A DNA stretch of 64,000 nucleotides from Saprospirales bacterium (GCA_016711605.1 JADJSS010000044.1:186001-250000), one strand, 5' to 3'; positions 37,419 to 46,567 are shown, numbered from the stretch's first letter. The notes: generated from the sequence alone by a model not told the origin. Numbers and translations are program-made.

Positions 37419-38023
37419 ATGAATAATATATTGTCTTATATACAGGTATATAAATGTGAAAATATTATTAAAAATAATTCTTGTGAGAGTTATTGGATTG
37501 CACAACAAAATCTCAATCCAAATGATATTTCGATATGTGTATCAGACTATGCTTATAATTATTTTAAAATAAATAAAAAATACTTAGTATTTAAGTTATT
37601 CAATAGATTTATTAAATTTTCAGACGTTCTTTTAATGGTCAGCTTTATATTACTTTCATTAGTTTACTATTTTTACAGGTTTAATTTAATAGCATTCTCC
37701 ATGTTATTAATTTCATTCGTTTATCTGTTGTTTCAAACTGTAAAGTATTATCTTAATTCAAAAGATACTTCTACATTGATAATTACAAATGGAACAGTGT
37801 TAGATGTTATTATGGAGAAAAACACAAATAGTGATTTTTATTTTAATAGTTTTTTTAATTGAATTTTATCTTGAAGATGGAACAAAATTGATCCAAAAAA
37901 CTATAAATCAATATTCTTTTTCGATAAGCATGTAAAAAAATAAACATAGAAAAAGGCACTAAGATTTTAATTCAATATGATAAGAATATTATAGAATATG
38001 TAAGATGGTTAGATATAATTTAA
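37419..38023 (+). CDS. Membrane protein of unknown function (about three frameshifts)
   Basis: The ATG at 37419 starts MNNILSYIQVYKCENIIKNN. The central part has two membrane helices (SDVLLMVSFILLSLVYYFY and IAFSMLLISFVYLLFQTV). A C-terminal beta domain with TLIITNGTVLDVIMEKNTNS continues, after correction, as LIEFYLEDGTKLIQKTINQY and TKILIQYDKNIIEYVRW. This resembles the DUF3592 arrangement (two helices followed by a strand pair with 'G-V---D---G'), though the match is weak. Breaks are at T7 near 37855, T5 near 37920 and A7 near 37937. After correction the protein has about 201 residues. It is divergent from the mutase gene. Confidence 0.4.
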
Positions 38024-38123
38024 ACAAAAAAAAGTATTCACTGTCACACGTCAAACACTTCGTATCATAATATCTTCTTTTAAATAAACTGCTTTCTTTT
38101 CTTTTACTTCTGTTCCGAAAAAA

Positions 38124-39533
38124 CTATTTCGGCACAATTTCAATCGTAACTTCTTTGCTTTCGTTTACTTTTATTTTTACGAGTTGTTTTGCTGCATCTG
38201 TTTCTTTGGTGTAATTAGTTGTTCCAGAAACTACTACATTATAGCCATTTGGATAAAAACGATTAGGTACAAAAATTTCTGTTGGCTGAGAAATTGCACC
38301 GTTAGAAGTAAACGTCATTTCAAATTTTTTTGTTAATGCATCAAAACTAAAAGATTCTATTTTTCCAGCAGTTGCTTTTGGAAAAGTTCTGACTAAATAT
38401 TGTAAAATCAATGTTTCACTTCTATCTGCATTTAACGGACTCCAACCACCTTGGTCGTTGCTCCAATAGGTCCAGTGCCATTGGTTTCTATCAAATACTT
38501 TATTAAAATCATCTAAATAATCTGCAAAACCTGCCTGCGTTGGCGACAAACCAAACTCACCGCACATCAATGGAATATTACCATGTTTTTTTACATCTAT
38601 CAATCGTTGCTTTTCCCAATCTTTTAAGTTTTGTTTAGACGAAGCAGTATAACCATTTCCTTCGTGTGTATCATAAGGATAACAATGTGGCGCATACACC
38701 AGTTTTGAGGAATTTCTTGTATCGGTAATTTTGGATAAATTCGACGCAGCACCAAAGGTTACTGGTGCTGGTGTTGGTTCAAAAAATAAATATTTATTAG
38801 GTTCAACAATTCGCAACTCAGGAATTAATCGATTATAAAATGCAGTTAATTGGCTGCGTTCAAACTCGCCTGTAATAAAACCTTTAATTAAATCGCCAGC
38901 CCAAGGTTCGTTCATTAAATCATAACCAATTACATACGGATTGTTTTTAAAACGTTCAGCCACCTTTTTCCAAGCTAAAATATAATGGTCTTGCAAATCT
39001 TTATGATTGGTATATTGCCAAAAATTTATCCAAGAATTTACCACTGTTGCATCAATATTTTTTAACCACCAAGGCGAACCACCTGGCAAAGAAATCGGTG
39101 TAGCACCATTGGTTCGGCAAGCCCATTCTGGTGCGCCATCACCACCTAAAAATATAGAATACAAATCCTGGTGCATATCCAACATCACATACATACCACG
39201 CGAAGTGTACCAGTTTACACGTTGTTCAACTCTATCTAAATAAGCAGCATCAAAATTATCTTTTTGCGGTTCGATGGCATCCCAAAAAATCAGGTAGCGT
39301 ACAAAATTAAAACCAAATTCTTTGTCTTCTCTGTCCACATCACTTTCCGAAATCCAAGGATTGCGCAATGCTTCGCTTTTAGCACTTGAAGAAGTATTTA
39401 AACCATGTAAAATTAATTGGCGTCCAAACTGATCTTGAATAATTGTTGGATCTTCGGTGAAAGTAGTGGTGTTTTCTTTTTTGCAAGAAAAAATGATAAA
39501 TGAAAAAAGTAGAAAAATGTATAGTGGCTTCAT
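38124..39533 (-). CDS. GH5 glycosidase lipoprotein, endoglycoceramidase-like
   Basis: The 469-residue protein begins MKPLYIFLLFSFIIFSCKKE (lipobox Cys17) and has a (beta/alpha)8 glycosidase domain of family GH5. YDLMNEPWAG holds the acid-base Glu and PLMCGEFGLSP the nucleophile Glu. The stretch FWDAIEPQKDNFDAAYLDRV, then MHQDLYS and GDGAPEWACR, is typical of endoglycoceramidases, which cut the link between oligosaccharide and ceramide in glycosphingolipids. A C-terminal beta domain of about 90 residues (FEMTFTSNGAISQPTEIFVP) is also usual for this group. The enzyme would be anchored on the outer membrane. The substrate is inferred from the motif pattern only; glycosylceramidase activity is the main alternative. 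Confidence 0.82.
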   Translation of the reverse strand: MKPLYIFLLFSFIIFSCKKENTTTFTEDPTIIQDQFGRQLILHGLNTSSSAKSEALRNPWISESDVDREDKEFGFNFVRYLIFWDAIEPQKDNFDAAYLDRVEQRVNWYTSRGMYVMLDMHQDLYSIFLGGDGAPEWACRTNGATPISLPGGSPWWLKNIDATVVNSWINFWQYTNHKDLQDHYILAWKKVAERFKNNPYVIGYDLMNEPWAGDLIKGFITGEFERSQLTAFYNRLIPELRIVEPNKYLFFEPTPAPVTFGAASNLSKITDTRNSSKLVYAPHCYPYDTHEGNGYTASSKQNLKDWEKQRLIDVKKHGNIPLMCGEFGLSPTQAGFADYLDDFNKVFDRNQWHWTYWSNDQGGWSPLNADRSETLILQYLVRTFPKATAGKIESFSFDALTKKFEMTFTSNGAISQPTEIFVPNRFYPNGYNVVVSGTTNYTKETDAAKQLVKIKVNESKEVTIEIVPK

Positions 39534-39586
39534 CTTACTAAGATAAGAAACATCACTATAAATTGGTATATACTTTAGATAAAAAG

Positions 39587-40360
39587 CTAAATAAAAATAT
39601 CACCAATTAAATAACAAACGGCTTGTCCGCTCATTTCCACTCGTTCGCCAAGATATTTACATTTTAAGAAACCAGTTCGCTGCGATAATTGTATGGCTGT
39701 CATTTCTGTTTTATTTAATTTTTTAGACCAAAACGGAATTAATACGCAATGCGCTGAACCTGTTACAGGATCTTCGTTTACACCTAATTGTGGTGCAAAA
39801 AATCTCGATACAAAATCAACGTTTTTTCCTTTTGCGGTGATGATTAAACTTTTCTCTAATTGATTTATTAATGAAAAATCTGGCTGGCAAGTTTGCACTG
39901 CTTCTTCGTCTTCCAGCAAGGCGACAAATTTTGATTGAGAATTATAAAATGAAATTGGATGTGTGCCAATAGCTTGTGCTAAAACTTCTGGTGCTTTTGC
40001 ACTTTGTGTTTCAATAGATGGAAAATTAAGTGTTATCCAATCTTCATTTTTTGTAACGAATAAATCACCTACCATACAAGTAAAATGGATTTCGTTTTTA
40101 TCGTAATTCAGATAATTATAAATTACATAAGCACTTGCTAAAGTAGCGTGACCACACAATTCTATTTCAACTGTTGGTGTAAACCATTTGATATGATAGG
40201 TATCATTTTCCTCTACAAAGAAAGCAGTTTCGGCTAAGTTATTTTCTGCTGCAATGTGTTGCATAATTTCTGTTGGCAGCCATTTTTCTAATGGAACAAC
40301 AGCCGCAGGGTTGCCTTTAAAAACTGTGTTAGTGAAGGCATCTATTTGATAGATTTTCAT
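39587..40360 (-). CDS. PhzF family isomerase/epimerase
   Basis: The 257-residue protein shows the two pseudo-symmetric PhzF lobes. The first has VFKGNPAAVVPLEKW, then NLAETAFFV with the catalytic Glu, and CGHATLASAYVI. The second has FFAPQLGVNEDPVTGSAHCVLIPFW, the D-P-V-TGSAHC motif. PhzF proteins isomerise or epimerise small acidic substrates such as 2,3-dihydro-3-hydroxyanthranilate. Outside phenazine clusters the substrate is mostly unknown, and there are no phenazine genes here. It is a single leftward gene. The start ATG at 40360 (MKIYQIDAFT) is the family's usual N-terminus. Confidence 0.9.
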   Translation of the reverse strand: MKIYQIDAFTNTVFKGNPAAVVPLEKWLPTEIMQHIAAENNLAETAFFVEENDTYHIKWFTPTVEIELCGHATLASAYVIYNYLNYDKNEIHFTCMVGDLFVTKNEDWITLNFPSIETQSAKAPEVLAQAIGTHPISFYNSQSKFVALLEDEEAVQTCQPDFSLINQLEKSLIITAKGKNVDFVSRFFAPQLGVNEDPVTGSAHCVLIPFWSKKLNKTEMTAIQLSQRTGFLKCKYLGERVEMSGQAVCYLIGDIFI

Positions 40361-40541
40361 TCAATTAAATTTTTTGGTAAAGTAAATGATTTTTATCATG
40401 TAATAAGTCGGAATTCTAGAGTAAAAATAGAATTATTTAGAAACCATCTAAAGATTTACAGTAACTAAATTTAAACTTAATTATACTTGAATACACAAGA
40501 TAGAAATATTGTATAAATTTAAAGTAAATAAATATATTCAA

Positions 40542-41609
40542 ATGAAAAAATTAGCAAATTTTAAATTTTTAAAAATGGCAACAGTTGTGGTAATAATGAT
40601 TATTTCTATAGTTGGTTGCAAGCCAAAATTAAGTACTAATGATTTCACTGTAGATGGTGGAATTGATTCTTTACAAATTACAGCAAGTGGCATCTTTCAA
40701 GCATTACCAACTGTAGCAGATAGTAAAGAAAACCCAGTAACTCCAGAAAAAATAGCATTAGGGAAATTATTATATTATGATACCAAACTATCGATGAAAG
40801 GAAATAATAGTTGTAATTCTTGTCATAATCTATCAACATTTGGAGTAGATAATAAATCATTTTCTGTTGGTGATGACGGATTGAATGGTGGCAGAAACTC
40901 ACCTACAGTATTAAATGCAGCGTTACATGCTACGCAATTTTGGGACGGACGTGCAAAAGACGTGGAAGAGCAAGCTGGTATGCCTATTATGAATCCTGTT
41001 GAAATGCATATGCCTAGCAAAGCATTGATGGAAGACAGACTGAAAAAAGATGAAAATTATAATAAGCTATTTGCTGCTGCTTTCCCAAATGATAAAAATG
41101 CAGTAAACTATGGAAATTTAGAAAAAGCCATTGGTGCGTTTGAGCGTACTTTAATGACTCCATCAAAATTTGATGAATTTATTGCTGGCAAAGCAAATGC
41201 ACTATCTACAGAAGAAAAAGTTGGCTTGAGTTTGTTTATTAAAACAGGTTGCACTACTTGTCATGCAGGTGTTGTATTAGGTGGACAAATGTTTCAAAAG
41301 TTTGGTTTGTACGGAAATTATTGGGATTTAACTAAAAGTTCTAAAGTAGATTCTGGAAGAATTACAATAACAAAATCTGCTTCTGACCTATATGTTTTTA
41401 AAGTACCATCATTAAGAAATATTGAAAAAACAGCGCCTTATTTTCACGATGGAAGTGTAGCTTCCTTACAAGATGCCATTTCTATTATGGCGAAAGCAGA
41501 GCTCAATAAAACATTAACCAGTGATGAAGTAAAAAGTATTGAATTATTCTTAAAAACATTAACAGGTAAAGTGCCTGAAGATGCCATGAAGAATCCATTT
41601 ACAAAATAA
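40542..41609 (+). CDS. Di-haem cytochrome c peroxidase, lipoprotein form
   Basis: The ATG at 40542 is chosen because MKKLANFKFLKMATVVVIMI leads to the lipobox SIVGC; the earlier ATG at 40509 adds only leader. The 355-residue product has two haem c sites, CNSCHN (about residue 90) and CTTCHA (about residue 235). It also has the family motifs GKLLYYDTKLS, NSPTVLNAALHATQFWDGRA and PSLRNIEKTAPYFHDGSV. It reduces hydrogen peroxide with electrons from a small cytochrome or azurin in the periplasm. A 24-base palindrome covers its stop codon, followed by a terminator. It is single. Confidence 0.92.
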   Translation: MKKLANFKFLKMATVVVIMIISIVGCKPKLSTNDFTVDGGIDSLQITASGIFQALPTVADSKENPVTPEKIALGKLLYYDTKLSMKGNNSCNSCHNLSTFGVDNKSFSVGDDGLNGGRNSPTVLNAALHATQFWDGRAKDVEEQAGMPIMNPVEMHMPSKALMEDRLKKDENYNKLFAAAFPNDKNAVNYGNLEKAIGAFERTLMTPSKFDEFIAGKANALSTEEKVGLSLFIKTGCTTCHAGVVLGGQMFQKFGLYGNYWDLTKSSKVDSGRITITKSASDLYVFKVPSLRNIEKTAPYFHDGSVASLQDAISIMAKAELNKTLTSDEVKSIELFLKTLTGKVPEDAMKNPFTK

Positions 41610-41629
41610 AGTTTGTGCACAAACTTTAT
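41606..41629. repeat. Perfect 24-base palindrome over the peroxidase stop codon
   Basis: ATAAAGTTTGTG followed by its exact reverse complement. The TAA stop of the peroxidase lies inside it. It may form an extra hairpin just before the terminator at 41635, or bind a dimeric regulator. Confidence 0.7.
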
Positions 41630-41634
41630 AATTT

Positions 41635-41675
41635 ATGCAAGAGGCAAAATATGTATTTTATCTCTTGCATTTTTA
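41635..41675 (+). terminator. Intrinsic terminator after the peroxidase gene
   Basis: ATGCAAGAG (41635-41643) pairs with CTCTTGCAT (41662-41670), with an 18-base AT-rich loop, followed by five T. It lies between convergent genes and may serve the TPR gene as well. Confidence 0.65.
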
Positions 41676-41684
41676 TATTTCAGT

Positions 41685-42395
41685 TTATTTACAATATTGT
41701 TTCATAAGTTCATCTGTAGCTTTAAATCCTAATGATTTGCATTTTTTTAAATCCACACAAGCATTTATAGTATCGCCAATACCAGCTTTTGAAACTGCTC
41801 TGTTGTAATAAATTAAAGCAAATGTAGGATTTAATTTTGCAGCTACATTAAAGTCTTTTAATGCTTCTGAAAATTTACCTTCCGAATTTTTAATATTTCC
41901 TCTATTAATGTATGCTTGAAAATATTTAGCATCTATTTTTATACATTTTGTGTAACTTTTTACTGCATTTAGTTTATCACCTAGATTTGCATACGTTAAA
42001 CCTTTATTGTAATAAGTTTCTGCATTGTTTGGATTCAAAGCAATTGATTTATTAAAAGCTGCTAATGCTTCTGTACTTCTTCCTAATTCATCTAAAATGA
42101 TTCCTTTTGTGTTGTACAGTGTTGCAATTTTAGGATTAATGGATATCGCTTTATTAAAATCTTTTAATGCATCTTCTTTTTTTCCTAATCTCATTTTAAC
42201 ATTGCCTCTGTTAGCATACGCTTGAATCGAATTTGAGTTTATAAGAATTGCTTTGTCATATTCTTTAATGGCATCATTCAACTTGTTAGCTTTTTCAAGC
42301 TCTGTTCCTTTTTTAATATAATCAGCATCTGTTTGCGAATAGCAGTAATTATAAAATGATGAAAGAAAAATGATGATTTGAAAAATCTTTTGCAT
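41685..42395 (-). CDS. TPR-repeat secreted protein
   Basis: The ATG at 42395 starts MQKIFQIIIFLSSFYNYCYSQ, a signal peptide; the upstream extension to 42413 uses TTG and adds only leader. The mature part has six tetratricopeptide repeats of 34 residues, for example AIKEYDKAILINSNSIQAYA, ALKDFNKAISINPKIATLYN, ALAAFNKSIALNPNNAETYY and AVKSYTKCIKIDAKYFQAYI. The final C-terminal block (NACVDLKKCKSLG) is a common cap in Bacteroidota TPR proteins. It probably scaffolds envelope or periplasmic complexes. A single ATTGAGTATT half-site of the regulon element occurs 30 bases upstream (42426), which may be chance. Confidence 0.85.
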   Translation of the reverse strand: MQKIFQIIIFLSSFYNYCYSQTDADYIKKGTELEKANKLNDAIKEYDKAILINSNSIQAYANRGNVKMRLGKKEDALKDFNKAISINPKIATLYNTKGIILDELGRSTEALAAFNKSIALNPNNAETYYNKGLTYANLGDKLNAVKSYTKCIKIDAKYFQAYINRGNIKNSEGKFSEALKDFNVAAKLNPTFALIYYNRAVSKAGIGDTINACVDLKKCKSLGFKATDELMKQYCK

Positions 42396-42539
42396 TAGTT
42401 TTAGTTTTCTCAAAATTACAAATTAATTGAGTATTTCTGAAAACATGTTTGTGTCTGATTTTTCTTACGAATCAATTAATAATTAAAAGAAGTAGCAACT
42501 TCTTAACCTTAGGTAAGCGTAATTATGTAACATATTAGA

Positions 42540-42547
42540 TAGTTTTG
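42540..42547 (+). promoter_or_regulatory. Likely -7 box of the desaturase-family gene
   Basis: TAGTTTTG fits TAnnTTTG and lies 15 bases before the ATG at 42563. This leaves a very short leader. No clear -33 element is visible. Confidence 0.35.
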
Positions 42548-42562
42548 TAAAAAAAATAATCA

Positions 42563-43846
42563 ATGGATACGTATGGTTTAATATTATTGATTGCGATGCC
42601 TATTTTTGTGGTGTTGATAATTATAGAAATAATTGCCTATGCAGTAAAAAAGAAAAACTATAATTATATAGATTCAGTGTCGAGTTTATATTCTGGTATG
42701 ACCAACACCATTAAAGATGTGTTAGGTTTAACTATTGTTATTTTTAGTTATGAATTTTTAGTTGGGAAATTGGCCATTATTCATTGGCAAGATGTTACAC
42801 CACTACTATATGTTATTGCATTTTTAGTGATGGATTTTGGTGGCTATTGGTATCATAGGATTTCACATACCGTAAATTATTTTTGGAATTTACATATCAT
42901 TCATCATAGTAGTGAAGAGTATAATTTACCATGTGCATTACGTCAGCAGTTTGCAACTGTAACCAATATTTTATTTATTTTTTGTCAAGGTGTTTTATTA
43001 GCATTATTAGGTGTACCAAAAGAAGTATTTATTATAGTTGCACCTATACATTTGTTTATGCAATTTTGGTATCACACGAGATTGATTAATAAAATGGGAT
43101 TTCTAGAAAAAATATTAGTAACACCATCACATCATCGTGTGCATCATTCTATGAATGCCATTTATATGGATAAGAATTACTCGCAAATATTTATTATTTG
43201 GGACAAGCTTTTCGGCACTTTTCAGGAAGAATTAGATACAGAACCTTGTATTTTCGGTGTTCGCAGACCAGTGCGTACATGGAATCCATTTTTAATAAAC
43301 ACACAACATGTTTGGCTAATTATTAAAGATACCATCAGAACAAAAAACATTTTAGACAAAATTAGAGTTTGGTATAAACCAACAGGTTGGCGGCCCAAAG
43401 ATATGGAAGAAAAATATCCTGTAGATTATTTAAAAGCAAATGATGTGTATAGTTTTGAAAAATACAATCCAAGCTATTCAAAAGTATTTCAGATATGGAG
43501 CCAAATACATTTAACAACAATGTTTGTTTTAATGGGTTTTTTATTCTTTAATATTAAGAATATACAAAGCAATAACCAATATATTTATTACGGTTTATTT
43601 TTATTATTTTCCATATTTTCTTACACGACATTAATGGATAAAAAACGATTAGGTGTCATTACAGAATGCATTAATTTGCTAATTGTTTCTTACATTGTAT
43701 TTAGCACACAAGATTGGTTTGGTTTAAATCAATTTATAAATAATGGACATTTTTTAGTGTTAGCATTTTTTATTATGGAAGCAATTATTGCTTGCTATTT
43801 TTATTTTGTTGATTTTAAAGATGAAAAGAAAATACAAATTGTATAA
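42563..43846 (+). CDS. Sterol desaturase/fatty acid hydroxylase superfamily enzyme
   Basis: The 427-residue membrane di-iron enzyme has the three histidine clusters of the superfamily: WYHRISH, LHIIHHSSEEYNLPCALR and HHRVHHSMN (near residue 195). The order of motifs and the extended C-terminal part with four further helices resemble the alkylglycerol monooxygenase (TMEM195) branch rather than sterol C-5 desaturases. It hydroxylates a lipid acyl, alkyl or sterol-like substrate at the membrane. The next two genes follow with spacing of 32 and 17 bases in the same direction, so an operon is likely. The precise substrate cannot be read from sequence. Confidence 0.88.
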   Translation: MDTYGLILLIAMPIFVVLIIIEIIAYAVKKKNYNYIDSVSSLYSGMTNTIKDVLGLTIVIFSYEFLVGKLAIIHWQDVTPLLYVIAFLVMDFGGYWYHRISHTVNYFWNLHIIHHSSEEYNLPCALRQQFATVTNILFIFCQGVLLALLGVPKEVFIIVAPIHLFMQFWYHTRLINKMGFLEKILVTPSHHRVHHSMNAIYMDKNYSQIFIIWDKLFGTFQEELDTEPCIFGVRRPVRTWNPFLINTQHVWLIIKDTIRTKNILDKIRVWYKPTGWRPKDMEEKYPVDYLKANDVYSFEKYNPSYSKVFQIWSQIHLTTMFVLMGFLFFNIKNIQSNNQYIYYGLFLLFSIFSYTTLMDKKRLGVITECINLLIVSYIVFSTQDWFGLNQFINNGHFLVLAFFIMEAIIACYFYFVDFKDEKKIQIV

Positions 43847-43878
43847 TTGCACCTTAAAACTAGAAAACAATATTTATT

Positions 43879-44652
43879 ATGGAAAAAACAATAGATGTTA
43901 AAGGAACAAAAGTACATATCAATGGCAACGGAAGTGCTGTAATTGTGATGGTTCATGGCTGGCCAGACACACATGAAATATGGAATAAACAAGTCGATTT
44001 TTTTAAGAAAGATTATACATGTGTAACCTTTACCTTGCCTGGTTTTAACAGAAACGATACTGGTAAATATACCTTGGATGATATTGTAAATCGAATAAAA
44101 GATATCGTTGATACGGTTAGTCCTGACTCAAAAGCTATCTTGTTTGTACACGATTGGGGTTGTGTTTTTGGATATGAATACGCTATGCGTTATCCTGAAA
44201 AAATTAAAAAAATGGTAGCCATTGATGTAGGCGATGCATCATCACCAGAATTTGAAAAAACACTTACACTAAAAGCCAAACTGATGGTGTTTTCTTATCA
44301 GTTTACATTAGCATTAGGTTGGCTTACAAAAAGTGATTTTGTTCATAAAACTATGGCAAAAGGATTACAAGCAAAAAGCAATTTTGAAAACATACATGCA
44401 GGCATGGGTTTTCCATATGCAATGCGTTGGTTTGGAACAAATGGTGGTTTAAATCAAGTAATGCAAATAAAACCAACATTTCCATTTTTCTATACTTATG
44501 CTTTGAAAAAACCTTTCTTTTTTCAGACTGAAAAATGGATGAAAGAATTAGAAAAAAATCCAGCGAATAAAGTGCAAGCTTTTAATTGCGGACATTGGGT
44601 GATGGTAGACAAAGCCAATGAATTTAATGAGGCAGTAAATAATTGGTTATAA
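43879..44652 (+). CDS. Alpha/beta hydrolase, epoxide hydrolase-like
   Basis: A 257-residue alpha/beta hydrolase. VMVHGWPDTHEIWNKQ is the oxyanion region (HGWP). ILFVHDWGCVFGYEYA carries Asp as the nucleophile in HDWG, as in epoxide hydrolases and haloalkane dehalogenases and unlike serine esterases. FNCGHWVMVDKANEF supplies the catalytic His. The cap domain between them is short. It would open an epoxide or dehalogenate a small substrate in the cytoplasm. It lies 32 bases after the lipid hydroxylase gene and 17 before the SRPBCC gene, which points to a shared pathway that handles an oxidised hydrophobic compound. Confidence 0.87.
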   Translation: MEKTIDVKGTKVHINGNGSAVIVMVHGWPDTHEIWNKQVDFFKKDYTCVTFTLPGFNRNDTGKYTLDDIVNRIKDIVDTVSPDSKAILFVHDWGCVFGYEYAMRYPEKIKKMVAIDVGDASSPEFEKTLTLKAKLMVFSYQFTLALGWLTKSDFVHKTMAKGLQAKSNFENIHAGMGFPYAMRWFGTNGGLNQVMQIKPTFPFFYTYALKKPFFFQTEKWMKELEKNPANKVQAFNCGHWVMVDKANEFNEAVNNWL

Positions 44653-44669
44653 CTTTTAAAATTTAAACT

Positions 44670-45095
44670 ATGAAAATCATTGACATCAAAGAAGAATTTG
44701 CTTTCTCTGTAGAAAAGTTATTTAACTATATCGAGGTTCATGAAAACTTAGAAGCATTGTTTTTTCCTTTAAAAGTGAAAACAATAAAAACGGGCAATAT
44801 AAATGAATTTGGTATTGGTTCAGTTCGAAGTTTGTCTTTAAATGGAATTATGCCTTTTGAAGAAACTGTTACTGTCTATAAAAAAAATGAGTTGATAGAA
44901 TATAAAATTACCAAAGGCAGTCCCCTGAAAAATCATTACGGTGTTATGAAATTTTATTCAACCGACAAAGGATCGTATTTGCACTATACTATTGAGTTTG
45001 ATTCAGATATTCCGTTTGTTGCAGCCATTGTAAAAGTTGGTTTAGAAAATGGAATTCATAAAGGTTTGAAAAAGCTGAAAACAATTATTGTATAA
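44670..45095 (+). CDS. SRPBCC family protein
   Basis: The 141-residue protein has the START/SRPBCC helix-grip pattern: an N-terminal strand (IDIKEEFAFSVEKLFNYI), a hydrophobic cavity-lining middle (VRSLSLNGIMPFEETVTVYK, EYKITKGSPLKNHY) and a long C-terminal helix (FVAAIVKVGLENGIHKGLKK). Such proteins bind hydrophobic ligands or act as cyclases. The gene lies 17 bases after the epoxide-hydrolase-like gene, so it probably belongs to the same operon and may carry the substrate. No catalytic residues can be named. Confidence 0.8.
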   Translation: MKIIDIKEEFAFSVEKLFNYIEVHENLEALFFPLKVKTIKTGNINEFGIGSVRSLSLNGIMPFEETVTVYKKNELIEYKITKGSPLKNHYGVMKFYSTDKGSYLHYTIEFDSDIPFVAAIVKVGLENGIHKGLKKLKTIIV

Positions 45096-45112
45096 TTTTT
45101 ATTAAAAAACTG

Positions 45113-46567
45113 TTAAACAAATTTCAAATAACCATCCTTAATTTTTCCATAGTTTAGAGTCAGCGCATCGTAAATATAATTTTGCTTTAATTTCCAGGGA
45201 GCTTTTGTGCCTTGTTTAGGTAAATTTCCTGAACGAATGGCTCGCTGCACATATCCTGATTTAAAATCCATCAATGGCTCTGTTTCTATTGGCTTATCAG
45301 ATTTCGCAACAAATATTTTTTTATGCTGTTTTTCTGTTTCGTTTATCAATCTGCAAAAATAAGAAGAAGCCAAATCTGCTTTTAAGGTCCAGGAAGCATT
45401 GGTATATCCGACTACAAAAACAAAATTAGGAACATCTTTTATCATCATGCCTTTATAAACAATTGCATCATTTGGATTGGGTTCTATGCCATCTATAAAT
45501 ATTTTTACACCACCTATCATTTGCAATTCAAGGCCAGTGGCGGTTATAATAATATCTGCTTTTAATACTTCACCGTTTTGCAGTAGAATCCCTTCTTTTG
45601 TAAAAGTATCTATCTGTCCTGTTACCACACTTGCCTTGCCTTTATTTATTGCTTTAAATAAATCTGCTTCCGGCACCACGCATAATCGTTCGTCCCAGGG
45701 ATTGTATTTAGGCGTAAAATGTGTTGCCACATCATAGCCGTTGGATAATTCCTTTGTGGGACTTTTGATAAAAAATTTCTTCATCATTTCCGGCTGTGCT
45801 CTACTAAGCGAATACTGTAGCATACTAATACCAACATGTGCGGTTCTGTTAATCGTGTACATCAATTCTGCAGGCAATAATTCATTCATTTTTTTAGGAA
45901 ATAAACTTTTATTTGGCACACTGACCACATAGGTAGGTGAACGCTGCAGCATGGTCACATGCTTTGCTTTATCTGTCAATGCAGGAACAAGCGTAACTGC
46001 AGTAGCACCGCTTCCAATAACAATCACTTCTTTATTGGTATAATCGAAATTTTCTGGCCATAACTGTGGGTGAATGATAGTCCCTTTATATTTATCCATT
46101 CCATTAAAATCTGGTGTATATCCTTTTTCGTATTTATAATATCCAAGACAGGATTCTAAGAAATTACAGGTATACGCAACTGATTCATTGGTTTTAGTAT
46201 TAATACAATTGACCATCCAAAGCGACTCTTTTGTACTCCAACGTATTTCAGTTGCTTTCGTATTATACTTAATTTTATCTTCTACTTTATAGTCAATTGC
46301 TGTTTCTTTAATATAGCTAAGAATGGAAGGTCCGTCGGCTATTACTTTTGGATTTGTCCAAGGTTTGAAATTATATCCTAAGGTGTACATATCAGAATCG
46401 GAACGAATACCAGGATAGCGAAACAAATCCCAGGTGCCACCCATAGAATTTCTTGCTTCTATTACAATGTATGATTTATCAGGACATTTTCTTTGTAAGT
46501 GACAAGCTGCTCCAATTCCTGATAAACCAGCACCCATTATGATTACATCAACATGATTTTTTTTCAT
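45113..46567 (-). CDS. Flavin-containing monooxygenase, Baeyer-Villiger type
   Basis: The 484-residue flavoenzyme has an N-terminal FAD site GAGLSGIGAACHLQRKCPD, the TWDLFRYPGIRSDSDMYTLG block typical of class B flavin monooxygenases, and an NADPH site IVIGSGATAVTLVPALTD. The segment YKGTIIHPQLWPENF fits the Baeyer-Villiger fingerprint FxGxxxHxxxWP except for the first aromatic, which is Tyr. It inserts oxygen into a ketone or oxygenates a soft nucleophile. It converges on the SRPBCC gene across a 17-base gap, so it is on the opposite strand to the hydroxylase operon, though functionally it would fit a pathway for an oxidised lipid. Confidence 0.9.
   Translation of the reverse strand: MKKNHVDVIIMGAGLSGIGAACHLQRKCPDKSYIVIEARNSMGGTWDLFRYPGIRSDSDMYTLGYNFKPWTNPKVIADGPSILSYIKETAIDYKVEDKIKYNTKATEIRWSTKESLWMVNCINTKTNESVAYTCNFLESCLGYYKYEKGYTPDFNGMDKYKGTIIHPQLWPENFDYTNKEVIVIGSGATAVTLVPALTDKAKHVTMLQRSPTYVVSVPNKSLFPKKMNELLPAELMYTINRTAHVGISMLQYSLSRAQPEMMKKFFIKSPTKELSNGYDVATHFTPKYNPWDERLCVVPEADLFKAINKGKASVVTGQIDTFTKEGILLQNGEVLKADIIITATGLELQMIGGVKIFIDGIEPNPNDAIVYKGMMIKDVPNFVFVVGYTNASWTLKADLASSYFCRLINETEKQHKKIFVAKSDKPIETEPLMDFKSGYVQRAIRSGNLPKQGTKAPWKLKQNYIYDALTLNYGKIKDGYLKFV

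Noticed and set aside
39587..40360. Phenazine biosynthesis from the PhzF gene
   Set aside because: PhzF homologues are widespread outside phenazine clusters and no other phz gene is present.
42426..42435. A fifth regulon site upstream of the TPR gene
   Set aside because: Only one ATTGAGTATT half-site is present with no second half 20 bases away, so it may be chance in AT-rich DNA.
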